Origin: Conexibacter sp.
GTDB taxonomy: Bacteria; Actinomycetota; Thermoleophilia; Solirubrobacterales; Solirubrobacteraceae
Direction: 5' to 3'
DNA: 10,520 nucleotides
Assembly: GCA_025964215.1 (NCBI GenBank)
Contig: JAOPZG010000604.1
Coordinates: forward strand, 1 to 10,520
Positions 1 to 5,856 of the stretch are shown one piece after another; positions within the stretch are counted from its first letter, which is position 1, and each line of letters starts with the position of its first letter. A program made the translations under genes and the position numbers. The notes beneath the pieces are model-generated. The model saw nothing but the letters and a program-made list of their open reading frames with translations. It searched no databases and had not been told where the DNA came from.

Positions 1-147
1 CATCTGTTGCTCGCCGCCTGAGAGCAACGCCGCCTTGGTGTCGTGGCGAGGTTCGAGCTCCGGGAAGAGCTCCAGCGCGGAGCGGACCGTGCCCCCATCC
101 CGCGCAGCGACGGTCATGTTCTCGAGCACCGTCAGCTCGCCGACGAC
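1..147 (-). pseudogene. livF: Middle fragment of a LivF-type ABC transporter ATPase, inverted relative to its C-terminal part
   Basis: Read on the minus strand from about base 147 down to base 1, this stretch gives 49 uninterrupted residues that match the centre of LivF, the second ATPase of branched-chain amino acid (HAAT family) importers. It opens with the ELTVLENM segment that normally follows the Q-loop region, passes through ALELFPELEPR, and ends with the ABC signature LSGGEQQM exactly at the window edge. Walker A would lie before it, and Walker B and the D-loop after it; neither is visible. The segment stops being LivF-like at the point where the plus strand begins to encode the LivF C-terminus, so the two pieces look like one gene with its centre flipped. 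The domain identity is directly readable. Whether the break is biological or an assembly artefact cannot be decided here. Confidence 0.75.
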
Positions 148-339
148 GGCATCGGCGTGCTGCTCGTCGAGCAGTTCGCCGCGCTGGCGCTGAGCATCGG
201 CAACCAGGGCCACGTGCTCAACCGCGGGCAGGTGCGCCTCTCCGGCCCGTGCGAAGACCTTGCCGCCGACCCTGCGCGCTTGCGCGAGGCGTATCTCGGC
301 GCTGGACAGGCGCTGGCCGACGTCCCGTCGGCCACCTGA
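142..339 (+). pseudogene. livF: C-terminal fragment of a LivF-type ABC transporter ATPase
   Basis: From about base 142 the plus strand encodes the last 65 residues of a LivF-like ATPase, ending at TGA 337-339. Visible family features are the beta strand plus H-loop region GVLLVEQF (LivF proteins carry VEQ here), the VLNRGQVRLSG segment and the terminal PARLREAYLGAG. An open frame extends back to an ATG at 43, but residues 1-33 of that frame have no LivF character and are the antisense of the inverted middle fragment. That ATG is therefore not a credible start. Walker A, signature, Walker B and D-loop are all absent on this strand, so the piece cannot work as an ATPase as it stands. It lies 78 bases upstream of the substrate-binding protein gene, the usual company for livF. 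Confidence 0.75.
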
Positions 340-417
340 GGGCCTCATCCGGCGGGTTCTCGCCGGACCACACACAGACATCCGCGGCGAGCGCCGCGGC
401 TACCAGGAGCGTGCATT
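340..417 (+). promoter_or_regulatory. Intergenic leader with two hairpins and a ribosome binding site
   Basis: This 78-base spacer holds two inverted repeats. The first has 7-bp perfect arms at 348-354 and 361-367 with a 6-base loop. The second has arms 382-388 and 393-399 with a 4-base loop. Neither is followed by a T run, so they are not textbook terminators. An AGGAG ribosome binding site at 405-409 sits 8 bases before the GTG at 418. I see no clear -10/-35 pair. The arrangement could stabilise or partly terminate transcripts between an ATPase gene and the substrate-binding protein, which is usually needed in excess over the other transporter subunits; that role is inference. Confidence 0.45.
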
Positions 418-1701
418 GTGAAGCGTTTGGGTCTCTTCGCCCCGACATGGCGGTGGCTGATCGTGGTGGCGCTGGTGGCGTCCGCCACGGCGCTCGCCGC
501 ATGCGGTTCAGATGGCAAGTCCTCGGACTCGGCCGACGCCAAGCCGGCCAGTGGGTCGAGCACGACCGCCGGGAGCGGCGGGTGCAAGGCCGACGGCCCG
601 ATCAAGATCGGCGGCGTCGGCGGGTTGACGGGCGCGATCCCGGTGGCCGAGGGCACCGAGGGCGCGACCGCGTACTTCAACGAGCTCAACGCCAAGGGCG
701 GGCTCTGCGGCCAGAAGATCGACTACAAGGTCGTCGACGACAAGGGCGACCCGCAGGCCTCGGCCACCGCGGCGCGCCAGCTGGTGCTGCGCGACGGCGT
801 CGTCGGCATGGTCAACGAGAGCTTCATCGACTGCGCGGTCAACGACAAGTTCTACCGCGCGCAGAAGATCAAGATCACGGGCGTCGGCGTCAACCCGGCG
901 TGCTACACGTCGCCGGTCTTCGCGATGGCCAACAACGGGCCGACCGGCTCGCTGCTGGGCAACCTGTTCTTCGCCTCCTCCAAGGAGGGCCTGGGCAAGA
1001 CCAAGGTCTGCGCCGAGCTGCTGCGCCTCCCCGGCTTCGCCGGCCAGTTCCAGAAGGCGCGTCAGCTCTGGGAGCAGGAGACCGGGCTCAAGATGACGTT
1101 GTACGACAACACGCTCGCCCCGACGAGCGACCCGACGTCCTACATCCTGAAGGCCAAGAAGGCCGGCTGCGAGGCCGTCGCGCTGGTCGGCAACTTCGCC
1201 CTCGTGCCGCCGTGGATGAAGGCCGTCCAGGCCCAGGGCGCGGGCAAGATCGCCTGGCTGTGGCCGGCGCCGAACTACGTGCAGTCGCTGCCCAAGACGC
1301 TCGGCGAGGCCGGCAACGGCAACGTCTACAGCGACCCGGAGATGGAGCCGGACATCACCAACCCCGACGTCCAGCACGTGCAGGCCGAGGTGGCCAAGCT
1401 CAACCCCAAGAACGGGGTGACCAACATGCACGAGGGCGGCTGGGTCTCCGCGCTGGTGATCGCCGAGGCGATCAAGTCGATCAACGGCGACGTGACCCGC
1501 AAGTCGCTCAGCGACGCGCTCGAGAACCTCCCGCCGGTGGAGAACCCGTTCATGGGCGGCCCGTTCACGTTCGGCAAGGGCGACTCGCACTTCGCCAACC
1601 ACTGGATCAAGGAAGCCCAGATCAAGGACGGCAAGTGGCAGGTGATCTCCAAGCAGTGGCTGGAGATCCCCAAGATCGCGGAGCTCTACTCCTCCAAGTG
1701 A
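418..1701 (+). CDS. ABC transporter substrate-binding lipoprotein, branched-chain amino acid (LivK/HAAT) type
   Basis: This 427-residue protein should capture a small ligand outside the membrane and hand it to a HAAT-family ABC importer. Residues 1-29 form a lipoprotein signal: MKRL, a hydrophobic stretch with LIVVALVA, and the lipobox LAAC with the lipidated Cys at 29. A Ser/Gly/Thr-rich linker (about 30-58) follows. The type I periplasmic-binding fold (Peripla_BP_6-like) starts at PIKIGGVGGLTG and includes AYFNELNAKGG, the hallmark region where these proteins describe the partner-helix, and DDKGDPQASATAARQL. The GTG start is chosen because AGGAG lies 8 bases upstream and the signal peptide begins there. 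HAAT binding proteins serve amino acids, but also aromatic acids, amides and urea, so the ligand is open. The adjacent livF remnant and downstream catabolic genes make a carboxylate substrate plausible, as inference. Its transcript appears to end at the palindrome just downstream. Confidence 0.9.
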   Translation: MKRLGLFAPTWRWLIVVALVASATALAACGSDGKSSDSADAKPASGSSTTAGSGGCKADGPIKIGGVGGLTGAIPVAEGTEGATAYFNELNAKGGLCGQKIDYKVVDDKGDPQASATAARQLVLRDGVVGMVNESFIDCAVNDKFYRAQKIKITGVGVNPACYTSPVFAMANNGPTGSLLGNLFFASSKEGLGKTKVCAELLRLPGFAGQFQKARQLWEQETGLKMTLYDNTLAPTSDPTSYILKAKKAGCEAVALVGNFALVPPWMKAVQAQGAGKIAWLWPAPNYVQSLPKTLGEAGNGNVYSDPEMEPDITNPDVQHVQAEVAKLNPKNGVTNMHEGGWVSALVIAEAIKSINGDVTRKSLSDALENLPPVENPFMGGPFTFGKGDSHFANHWIKEAQIKDGKWQVISKQWLEIPKIAELYSSK

Positions 1702-1716
1702 TCGTGGCGCCGTCGC

Positions 1717-1744
1717 GCCGGGCGCTCCCGCGGGAGCGCCCGGC
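1717..1744 (+). terminator. Perfect 28-bp palindrome, probable transcription terminator
   Basis: Bases 1717-1730 are the exact reverse complement of 1731-1744, giving a 14-bp GC-rich arm that can fold into a very stable hairpin with a small loop. It begins 15 bases after the stop codon of the substrate-binding protein and precedes the promoter of the next operon. No T tract follows, only short mixed pyrimidines (TCTTCT at about 1758-1763), which is common for terminators in high-GC actinobacteria. A DNA-binding site is an alternative reading of a perfect palindrome, but position and GC content favour termination. Confidence 0.7.
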
Positions 1745-1759
1745 CGGCCGCCGCCGGTC

Positions 1760-1794
1760 TTCTATCCATACATACAATTGGTATACTTGAACAC
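1760..1794 (+). promoter_or_regulatory. Probable promoter with overlapping palindrome, leaderless start for the beta-oxidation operon
   Basis: An AT-rich island stands out in GC-rich DNA. TATACT at 1782-1787 matches the -10 consensus at five of six bases and fits the actinobacterial TAnnnT pattern; the -35 is weak. Seven bases separate it from the GTG at 1795, so transcription is predicted to begin at or next to the start codon. No Shine-Dalgarno sequence precedes that GTG, consistent with a leaderless mRNA. An imperfect palindrome with ATAC (1772-1775) and GTAT (1781-1784) arms overlaps the -10 and could be an operator, so a repressor there would block the polymerase. No regulator gene is in the window to name it. 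Confidence 0.55.
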
Positions 1795-2577
1795 GTGAGC
1801 GATCTAGAGTTCATCCAGGACGGCGGGGTCGCCACCGTCCTCCTCAACCGGCCCGAGCGCAAGAACGCGTTCACGCTCGAGATGATCGATCAATGGGCAG
1901 AAGCACTGACCCGTGCGCGGGAGGACGACAGCATCCGCGTCGTCGTCGTCCGCGGCGAGGGGCAGGCCTTCTGCTCGGGGGTCGACCTCGGCCGGCTGGA
2001 CACCACCGGCACCGCGCCGCTGGATCGCAAGTCGATGCTCCACGACCGCGTGCAGCAGGTGCCGCGCGCCGTCGCCGCGCTCGACAAGCCGCTGATCGCC
2101 TCGGTCTCCGGGCCGGCCGTCGGCGCCGGGATGGACATGGCGCTGATGTGCGACCTGCGGCTGGCGAGCCGCTCGGCGAGCTTCTGCGAGAGCTACATCC
2201 GCGTCGGCCTCGTGCCCGGCGCCGGCGGCCTCTACTTCCTTCCGCGCCTGGTCGGCCGCGCCAAGGCGCTGGAGCTCTTCCTCACCGGCGACTTCGTCGA
2301 CGCGGAGGAGGCGCTGCGGATCGGGCTCGTCAACCGCGTCCACGACGACGACGACCTGCTCGAGCAGACCTACGCGCTCGCGCACAAGATCGCCGCGGGC
2401 CCGCCCGTGGCCACGCGCGTCATCAAGCGCGCGCTGTACCAGTCGGCCGAGACCGACCTCGCGACGGCGCTGGACCTCGCGTCCTCGCACATGGCCGTCA
2501 TCCAATCCACCGACGACTCCCGCGAGGCGCTGGCGGCGTTCCGCGAGCGCCGGACGCCGACCTACGTCGGGCACTGA
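1795..2577 (+). CDS. Enoyl-CoA hydratase/isomerase (crotonase) family protein with non-canonical active site
   Basis: The 260-residue product has the normal length of a single-domain crotonase acting on acyl-CoA thioesters. Visible signatures are LNRPERKNAF (residues 17-26), the CoA/oxyanion-hole segment FCSGVDL (59-65), the second oxyanion segment SGPAVGAGMDMAL (105-117) and GLVPGAGG (138-145). Classical enoyl-CoA hydratases use two glutamates; here Asp114 stands where the first is expected, and Tyr134 aligns with the second. The IRVGLVP context recalls PaaG-like isomerases, so simple trans-2-enoyl-CoA hydration is not assured; isomerase, hydrolase or another crotonase reaction is possible. 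The GTG start sits 7 bases after a good -10 and has no ribosome binding site, suggesting leaderless translation. It is the first gene of a five-gene operon, 8 bases before the acyl-CoA dehydrogenase, and differs from the canonical crotonase that ends the operon. Confidence 0.88.
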   Translation: MSDLEFIQDGGVATVLLNRPERKNAFTLEMIDQWAEALTRAREDDSIRVVVVRGEGQAFCSGVDLGRLDTTGTAPLDRKSMLHDRVQQVPRAVAALDKPLIASVSGPAVGAGMDMALMCDLRLASRSASFCESYIRVGLVPGAGGLYFLPRLVGRAKALELFLTGDFVDAEEALRIGLVNRVHDDDDLLEQTYALAHKIAAGPPVATRVIKRALYQSAETDLATALDLASSHMAVIQSTDDSREALAAFRERRTPTYVGH

Positions 2578-2585
2578 GGATCGCA

Positions 2586-3812
2586 ATGACCTTCTCCGGA
2601 TTCGACCTGCCCGACGAGCTGCAGATGCTCAGCGACGTCATCGCGGACTTCGTCCGCGACGAGATCGTGACCGCCGAGTCGGCGCTGGACCCCGCCGTGC
2701 GCGACCTGCCCGCCGACGTCCTCGCGGGCCTGCAGGCCAAGGCCAAGGAGCTCGGCTTCTGGTGCCTCGACGCGCCCAGGGAGTTCGGCGGCGGCGGGCT
2801 CTCGGCCTTCGAGATGGCGGTCATCTGGGAGCAGGCGACCAAGCACCGCTTCTCGTTCCCGCATCCGGGCGCGGGCGTCTTCGGCTTCAGCCCGCCGGTC
2901 GTCATGTACCGCGGCAGCCCGCAGCAGATCGAGGAGTACGTCCGGCCGACGATCGACGAGGGCTGGCTGTCGTTCACCGCGATCAGCGAGCCGTCCGGCG
3001 GCTCGGACCCGGCGCGCTCGATCCGCACCACGGCGCGGCGCTCGGGCGACACCTACATCTTGAACGGCCGCAAGATGTGGGCGACCAACGCCGACCACGG
3101 CCGCTACGGCGTCGTCTACGCGCGCACCGACTCGGCGGCCGGGCGCAGCGGCATCAGCGCGTTCGTCGTCGATGCCGGCACGCCCGGCATGAGCACGACC
3201 AGCGTGCCCGTCCTGCGCAACCACTGGACCACCGAGCTGACGCTCGAGGACTGCGAGATCCCCGCCGCCAACCTGATCGGCGAGGAGGGCCAGGGCTTCG
3301 CGCTGGTCCAGGAGTGGCTCGTGCGCGGGCGCCTGGCCTACGCCGCGCAGGCCGTCGGCGTCGCCACCGAGTCCGTGCGGCTGGCCATCGAGTGGGCCCA
3401 GCAGCGCGAGACCTTCGGCGAGCTGCTCGCCGCGCGCCAGGGCGTCCAGTTTCCGATCGCCGACTCGCTCGTCGAGATCGAGGCCGCGCGCCTGCTCACC
3501 TGGCGCGCCGCCTGGGCCCACGACCAGGGGCGCGACGCGCGCACCGAGGCGTCCGTCGCCAAGCTCTACGGCACCGAGATGGGCTTCCGCGTGGTCGACC
3601 GCGCGATCCAGATCCTCGGCGGCATGGGCGTCTCGAAGGACATGCCGCTCGAGCACTGGTTCCGCGACCTGCGCGTCGCGCGGATCGTCGAGGGCGCCAG
3701 CGAGATCCACCGCTACCTGATCGCCCGCGAGGCGCTGGGCGGCGCGGCGCTGGGCCAGCGGGCCGCGGCGCCCGCCGTGGACGGCGTCGTCCCGAGGGCC
3801 ACGCCGGCGTGA
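2586..3812 (+). CDS. Acyl-CoA dehydrogenase family flavoprotein
   Basis: This 408-residue enzyme should introduce a 2,3-double bond into an acyl-CoA, with FAD as cofactor and electron-transfer flavoprotein as the usual acceptor. All three family domains are readable: an N-terminal helical domain (about 8-120), a middle beta domain with the FAD/substrate loop FTAISEPSGGSD (130-141) and GRKMWATNA (161-169), and a C-terminal helical domain with QRETFGELLAARQGVQF (273-289) and QILGGMGV (342-349). The catalytic base is best placed at Glu369 in RIVEGASEIHRYLIAREALG, the position used in medium-chain acyl-CoA dehydrogenases. The last 20 or so residues are an Ala/Pro-rich tail. The ATG is preceded by TGAGGA, which includes the upstream stop codon. 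The frame stays open far upstream but only antisense-like sequence lies there. Its stop overlaps the next start by 4 bases (GTGA). Chain length and branching preference cannot be told. Confidence 0.93.
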   Translation: MTFSGFDLPDELQMLSDVIADFVRDEIVTAESALDPAVRDLPADVLAGLQAKAKELGFWCLDAPREFGGGGLSAFEMAVIWEQATKHRFSFPHPGAGVFGFSPPVVMYRGSPQQIEEYVRPTIDEGWLSFTAISEPSGGSDPARSIRTTARRSGDTYILNGRKMWATNADHGRYGVVYARTDSAAGRSGISAFVVDAGTPGMSTTSVPVLRNHWTTELTLEDCEIPAANLIGEEGQGFALVQEWLVRGRLAYAAQAVGVATESVRLAIEWAQQRETFGELLAARQGVQFPIADSLVEIEAARLLTWRAAWAHDQGRDARTEASVAKLYGTEMGFRVVDRAIQILGGMGVSKDMPLEHWFRDLRVARIVEGASEIHRYLIAREALGGAALGQRAAAPAVDGVVPRATPA

Positions 3813-4249
3813 CCGCGATCCGCGGGTTCCACCACGTCGGGATCGTCACCGACGACCTCGTCACGATCCGCCGCGTCTTCGGCGCGGTGCTCGGTGCCGA
3901 GGTCCGGGAGCCCGTGGTCGAGCCCGCGCTCGGCGCGGAGATCCTGTGGGTCGAGGTGGGCGGCGTCGCGCTCGAGTTCCTGTGCCCGACCTCGCCCGAC
4001 AGCCGCGCCGCCGAGATCCTGCGCGCCGGCGAGGGTGGCGTCCACCACATCGCGCTGGCCGTCGACGACGCCGACGTGGCGCTGGCCGAGCTGCGCGACG
4101 CGGGGCTGGCGACGATCGACGCGGTCGCCCGCCAGGGCGCGGGCGGGGCGCGGATCGGGTTCGTCGACCCGGGCCACGTGGCCGGGACGCTTGTAGAGCT
4201 GGTGGGGCCGCCGGCCCCGGGTCAACCAACTGAGGCGGAGGTGCGCTGA
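3809..4249 (+). CDS. VOC/glyoxalase-superfamily protein resembling methylmalonyl-CoA epimerase
   Basis: The 146-residue product is a single vicinal-oxygen-chelate unit made of two beta-alpha-beta-beta-beta modules. It strongly resembles methylmalonyl-CoA epimerase, which inverts the alpha carbon of 2-methyl-branched CoA thioesters. The four metal-ligand positions of that family can be placed at His9 (HHVGIV), Glu56 (ALEFLCP), His80 (GGVHHIAL) and Glu130 (TLVELV). Other matching stretches are SPDSRAAEIL, DAGLATIDAVARQGAGGARI and DPGHVAGTLVEL. I cannot place the second acid/base glutamate with confidence. The GTG at 3809 is chosen because it overlaps the previous stop as GTGA, giving translational coupling, and because the fold begins at residue 6. 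The next ATG follows its stop immediately. Location between an acyl-CoA dehydrogenase and an SDR suggests it prepares a stereoisomer for beta-oxidation. A different VOC activity on another CoA ester is the main alternative. Confidence 0.8.
   Translation: MTAIRGFHHVGIVTDDLVTIRRVFGAVLGAEVREPVVEPALGAEILWVEVGGVALEFLCPTSPDSRAAEILRAGEGGVHHIALAVDDADVALAELRDAGLATIDAVARQGAGGARIGFVDPGHVAGTLVELVGPPAPGQPTEAEVR
4237..4242 (+). promoter_or_regulatory. Ribosome binding site of the first SDR gene
   Basis: A full GGAGGT lies inside the last codons of the VOC gene, 7 bases before the ATG at 4250. It fixes that start and suggests independent, strong initiation in the middle of the operon, unlike the neighbours that depend on 4-base stop/start overlaps. 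Confidence 0.7.
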
Positions 4250-5050
4250 ATGGGTATCGAGAATCGCGTTGCGCTGGTGACGGGGGCCAGCTCCGGGCTG
4301 GGCGAGGAGACGGCGCGGCACTTCGCGCGCCACGGCGCTCGCGTCGTGGCCAGCGGCCGCGAGCGGGAGAAGGGCGAGGCCGTCGTCCAGGCGATCCGCG
4401 ACGAGGGCGGCGAGGCGACGTTCGTCGAGCTCGACCTGTCCGACCCGGAGGTCGGGACCAAGGCGCGCGCGGCGGTCGAGGAGGCCTACGGGCCGGCCGA
4501 CATCGTCATCAACAACGCCGGCACGTTCTTCTTCACGCCGCTGGCCGCCGTCAGCCCCGACGACTTCGACACCGCCGTGCGCATCAACCTGCGCGGCCCG
4601 TTCCTGATCACGCAGGCGCTGGTGCCCGGCATGGCCGAGCGCGGCCACGGCCGCGTCGTCTTCATCGGCTCGTCGGCGGCGAGCGCCGGCGTGGCGATGA
4701 CGCCGATGTACTCGGCGACCAAGGCGGGGCTCAAGGGCCTGATGCTGTCGCTGGTCCCCGAGTTCGGGGCCGCGGGCGTCACCTTCAACACGATCGAGCC
4801 CGGGCTCATCGTGACGCCGCTGACGTCGAACCTCGTCGGCACCGACGACCTGCGCCAGCCGTTCATCCCGCACCAGCCGACCGGCCGCGTCGGCGTCCCG
4901 CGGGACCTCGCCCACACGGCGCTGATGCTCTCCGACGACGACGCGGGCCACATCAACGCGCAGGTGATCGTGCTCGACGGCGGCAACATCGCCACCGCCA
5001 AGCACAGCGCGCTGCCGCCGCCGCCGGAGTCCTCGGGCACGCGGTTGTGA
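4250..5050 (+). CDS. Short-chain dehydrogenase/reductase (classical SDR)
   Basis: A 266-residue classical SDR that should oxidise or reduce a hydroxyl/keto group with NAD(P). The cofactor motif TGASSGLG occupies residues 11-18, Arg37 after the second strand suggests possible NADP preference, and LDLSD (61-65) contacts the adenine ring. The structural NNAG is at 88-91. The catalytic set is Asn113, Ser141 (or Ser142), Tyr154 and Lys158, the last two in YSATK. PG at 184-185 and the C-terminal DGG at 243-245 are also typical. Beyond the fold there is a short Pro/Ser tail (254-266) unlike most relatives. The start is set by the strong ribosome binding site. The gene begins directly after the VOC stop codon and its stop overlaps the next GTG by 4 bases. 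In this operon the natural role is 3-hydroxyacyl-CoA dehydrogenation after the crotonases, but an alcohol substrate outside CoA chemistry cannot be excluded. Confidence 0.92.
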   Translation: MGIENRVALVTGASSGLGEETARHFARHGARVVASGREREKGEAVVQAIRDEGGEATFVELDLSDPEVGTKARAAVEEAYGPADIVINNAGTFFFTPLAAVSPDDFDTAVRINLRGPFLITQALVPGMAERGHGRVVFIGSSAASAGVAMTPMYSATKAGLKGLMLSLVPEFGAAGVTFNTIEPGLIVTPLTSNLVGTDDLRQPFIPHQPTGRVGVPRDLAHTALMLSDDDAGHINAQVIVLDGGNIATAKHSALPPPPESSGTRL

Positions 5051-5856
5051 CCGACGCCGACGGAGCGGGGGCGGGCGAAGAGCCCGCCCTCGCCGTCGTG
5101 CGCGACGGCCGCGTCGCGCGCCTGACGCTCGACCGGCCGCTGCGGCGCAACGCGCTCAACCGCGCCCTGCAGGACGAGCTGGCCGAGGCGTTCTCGGCCC
5201 TCGGCGACGACGACGGCATCTCGGTCATCGTGCTCACCGGCGCGGGCTCCGACGCGTTCTGCGCCGGCGTCGACCTCAAGGAGCACGCCGCCCGCGACGC
5301 CGCCGGGGTGGCGTTCGAGCGGCCGATGGCCGGCGTGCGCCGCAACCTCTTCGAGCTGGTGCTGGAGACGCCGAAGCCGACGATCGCCGTGCTCAACGGG
5401 CCGGCGGTGGGCGGCGGCTGCGAGCTCGCGCTGGCCTGCGACCTGCGCCTCGCGGCGCCGCACGCCTACCTCCAGCTGCCCGAGGCGCGCCGCGGCATGG
5501 GCGCGAACTTCGCCTCGGTCCTGCTGCCGCGCCTGATCCCGCGCGCGATCGCGCTCGAGCTGCTCTACGCGGCGACGCCGATCACGCCCGAGCGCGCCTA
5601 CGAGGTCGGGCTGCTCAACCGCGTGGTGGCCGCCGACGCGCTGGCCGAGACCGCCGCCGAGCTGGCTCGGTCGATCGCCGCCAACGCGCCGCTGACCGTC
5701 CGCCGCTACAAGCACGTCGCGCTCAAGGGCTGGGAGCTGCCGGTGCCGACGGCGCTGCGCCTCGACGTCGGCCCCGACCCCTACCGCAGCGACGACCGCG
5801 TCGAGGGGATCCGGGCCTTCGTCGAGAAGCGCGACCCGCGCTGGACGGCGTCCTAG
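5047..5856 (+). CDS. Enoyl-CoA hydratase (crotonase family) with canonical catalytic glutamates
   Basis: This 269-residue crotonase keeps the full hydratase active site. The oxyanion-hole segments are FCAGVDL (residues 71-77) and NGPAVGGGCELAL (117-129). Glu126 in GGGCEL and Glu146 in LPEARRGMG lie 20 residues apart, as do the two glutamates of classical enoyl-CoA hydratase. It is therefore the better candidate of the two crotonases in this operon for trans-2-enoyl-CoA hydration. The usual PGAGG segment after the second glutamate is replaced by GANFAS, which may alter the acyl pocket. The N-terminus has a slightly long acidic lead (residues 1-14). The GTG start overlaps the SDR stop as GTGA. 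The gene closes the operon, and its TAG stop shares a CTAG with the stop of the convergent alcohol dehydrogenase gene, leaving no room for a terminator between them. Confidence 0.91.
   Translation: MTDADGAGAGEEPALAVVRDGRVARLTLDRPLRRNALNRALQDELAEAFSALGDDDGISVIVLTGAGSDAFCAGVDLKEHAARDAAGVAFERPMAGVRRNLFELVLETPKPTIAVLNGPAVGGGCELALACDLRLAAPHAYLQLPEARRGMGANFASVLLPRLIPRAIALELLYAATPITPERAYEVGLLNRVVAADALAETAAELARSIAANAPLTVRRYKHVALKGWELPVPTALRLDVGPDPYRSDDRVEGIRAFVEKRDPRWTAS

Noticed and set aside
43..141. N-terminal 33 codons of the plus-strand frame beginning with ATG at 43
   Set aside because: This part has no LivF character and is exactly antisense to the LivF signature region on the minus strand; only the frame from about 142 is genuine LivF sequence.
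249..1790. 513-codon plus-strand frame overlapping the binding-protein gene
   Set aside because: Arg/Gly-rich low-complexity translation, typical of an off-frame reading in GC-rich coding DNA; the 418-1701 frame has a signal peptide, ribosome site and family motifs.
1893..2585. Long N-terminal extension of the acyl-CoA dehydrogenase frame through the first crotonase gene
   Set aside because: It is off-frame antisense-like Arg/Ala-rich sequence over a well-supported crotonase; the ATG at 2586 has a ribosome site and the family N-terminus starts there.
2762..3808. Upstream extension of the VOC reading frame inside the acyl-CoA dehydrogenase gene
   Set aside because: Arg-rich shadow sequence; the VOC fold begins right after the GTG at 3809, which overlaps the preceding stop as GTGA.
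1795..5856. Two crotonases as a recent gene duplication
   Set aside because: They differ at catalytic residues, at the PGAGG segment and over most of the sequence, so they are separate family members rather than a fresh duplication.
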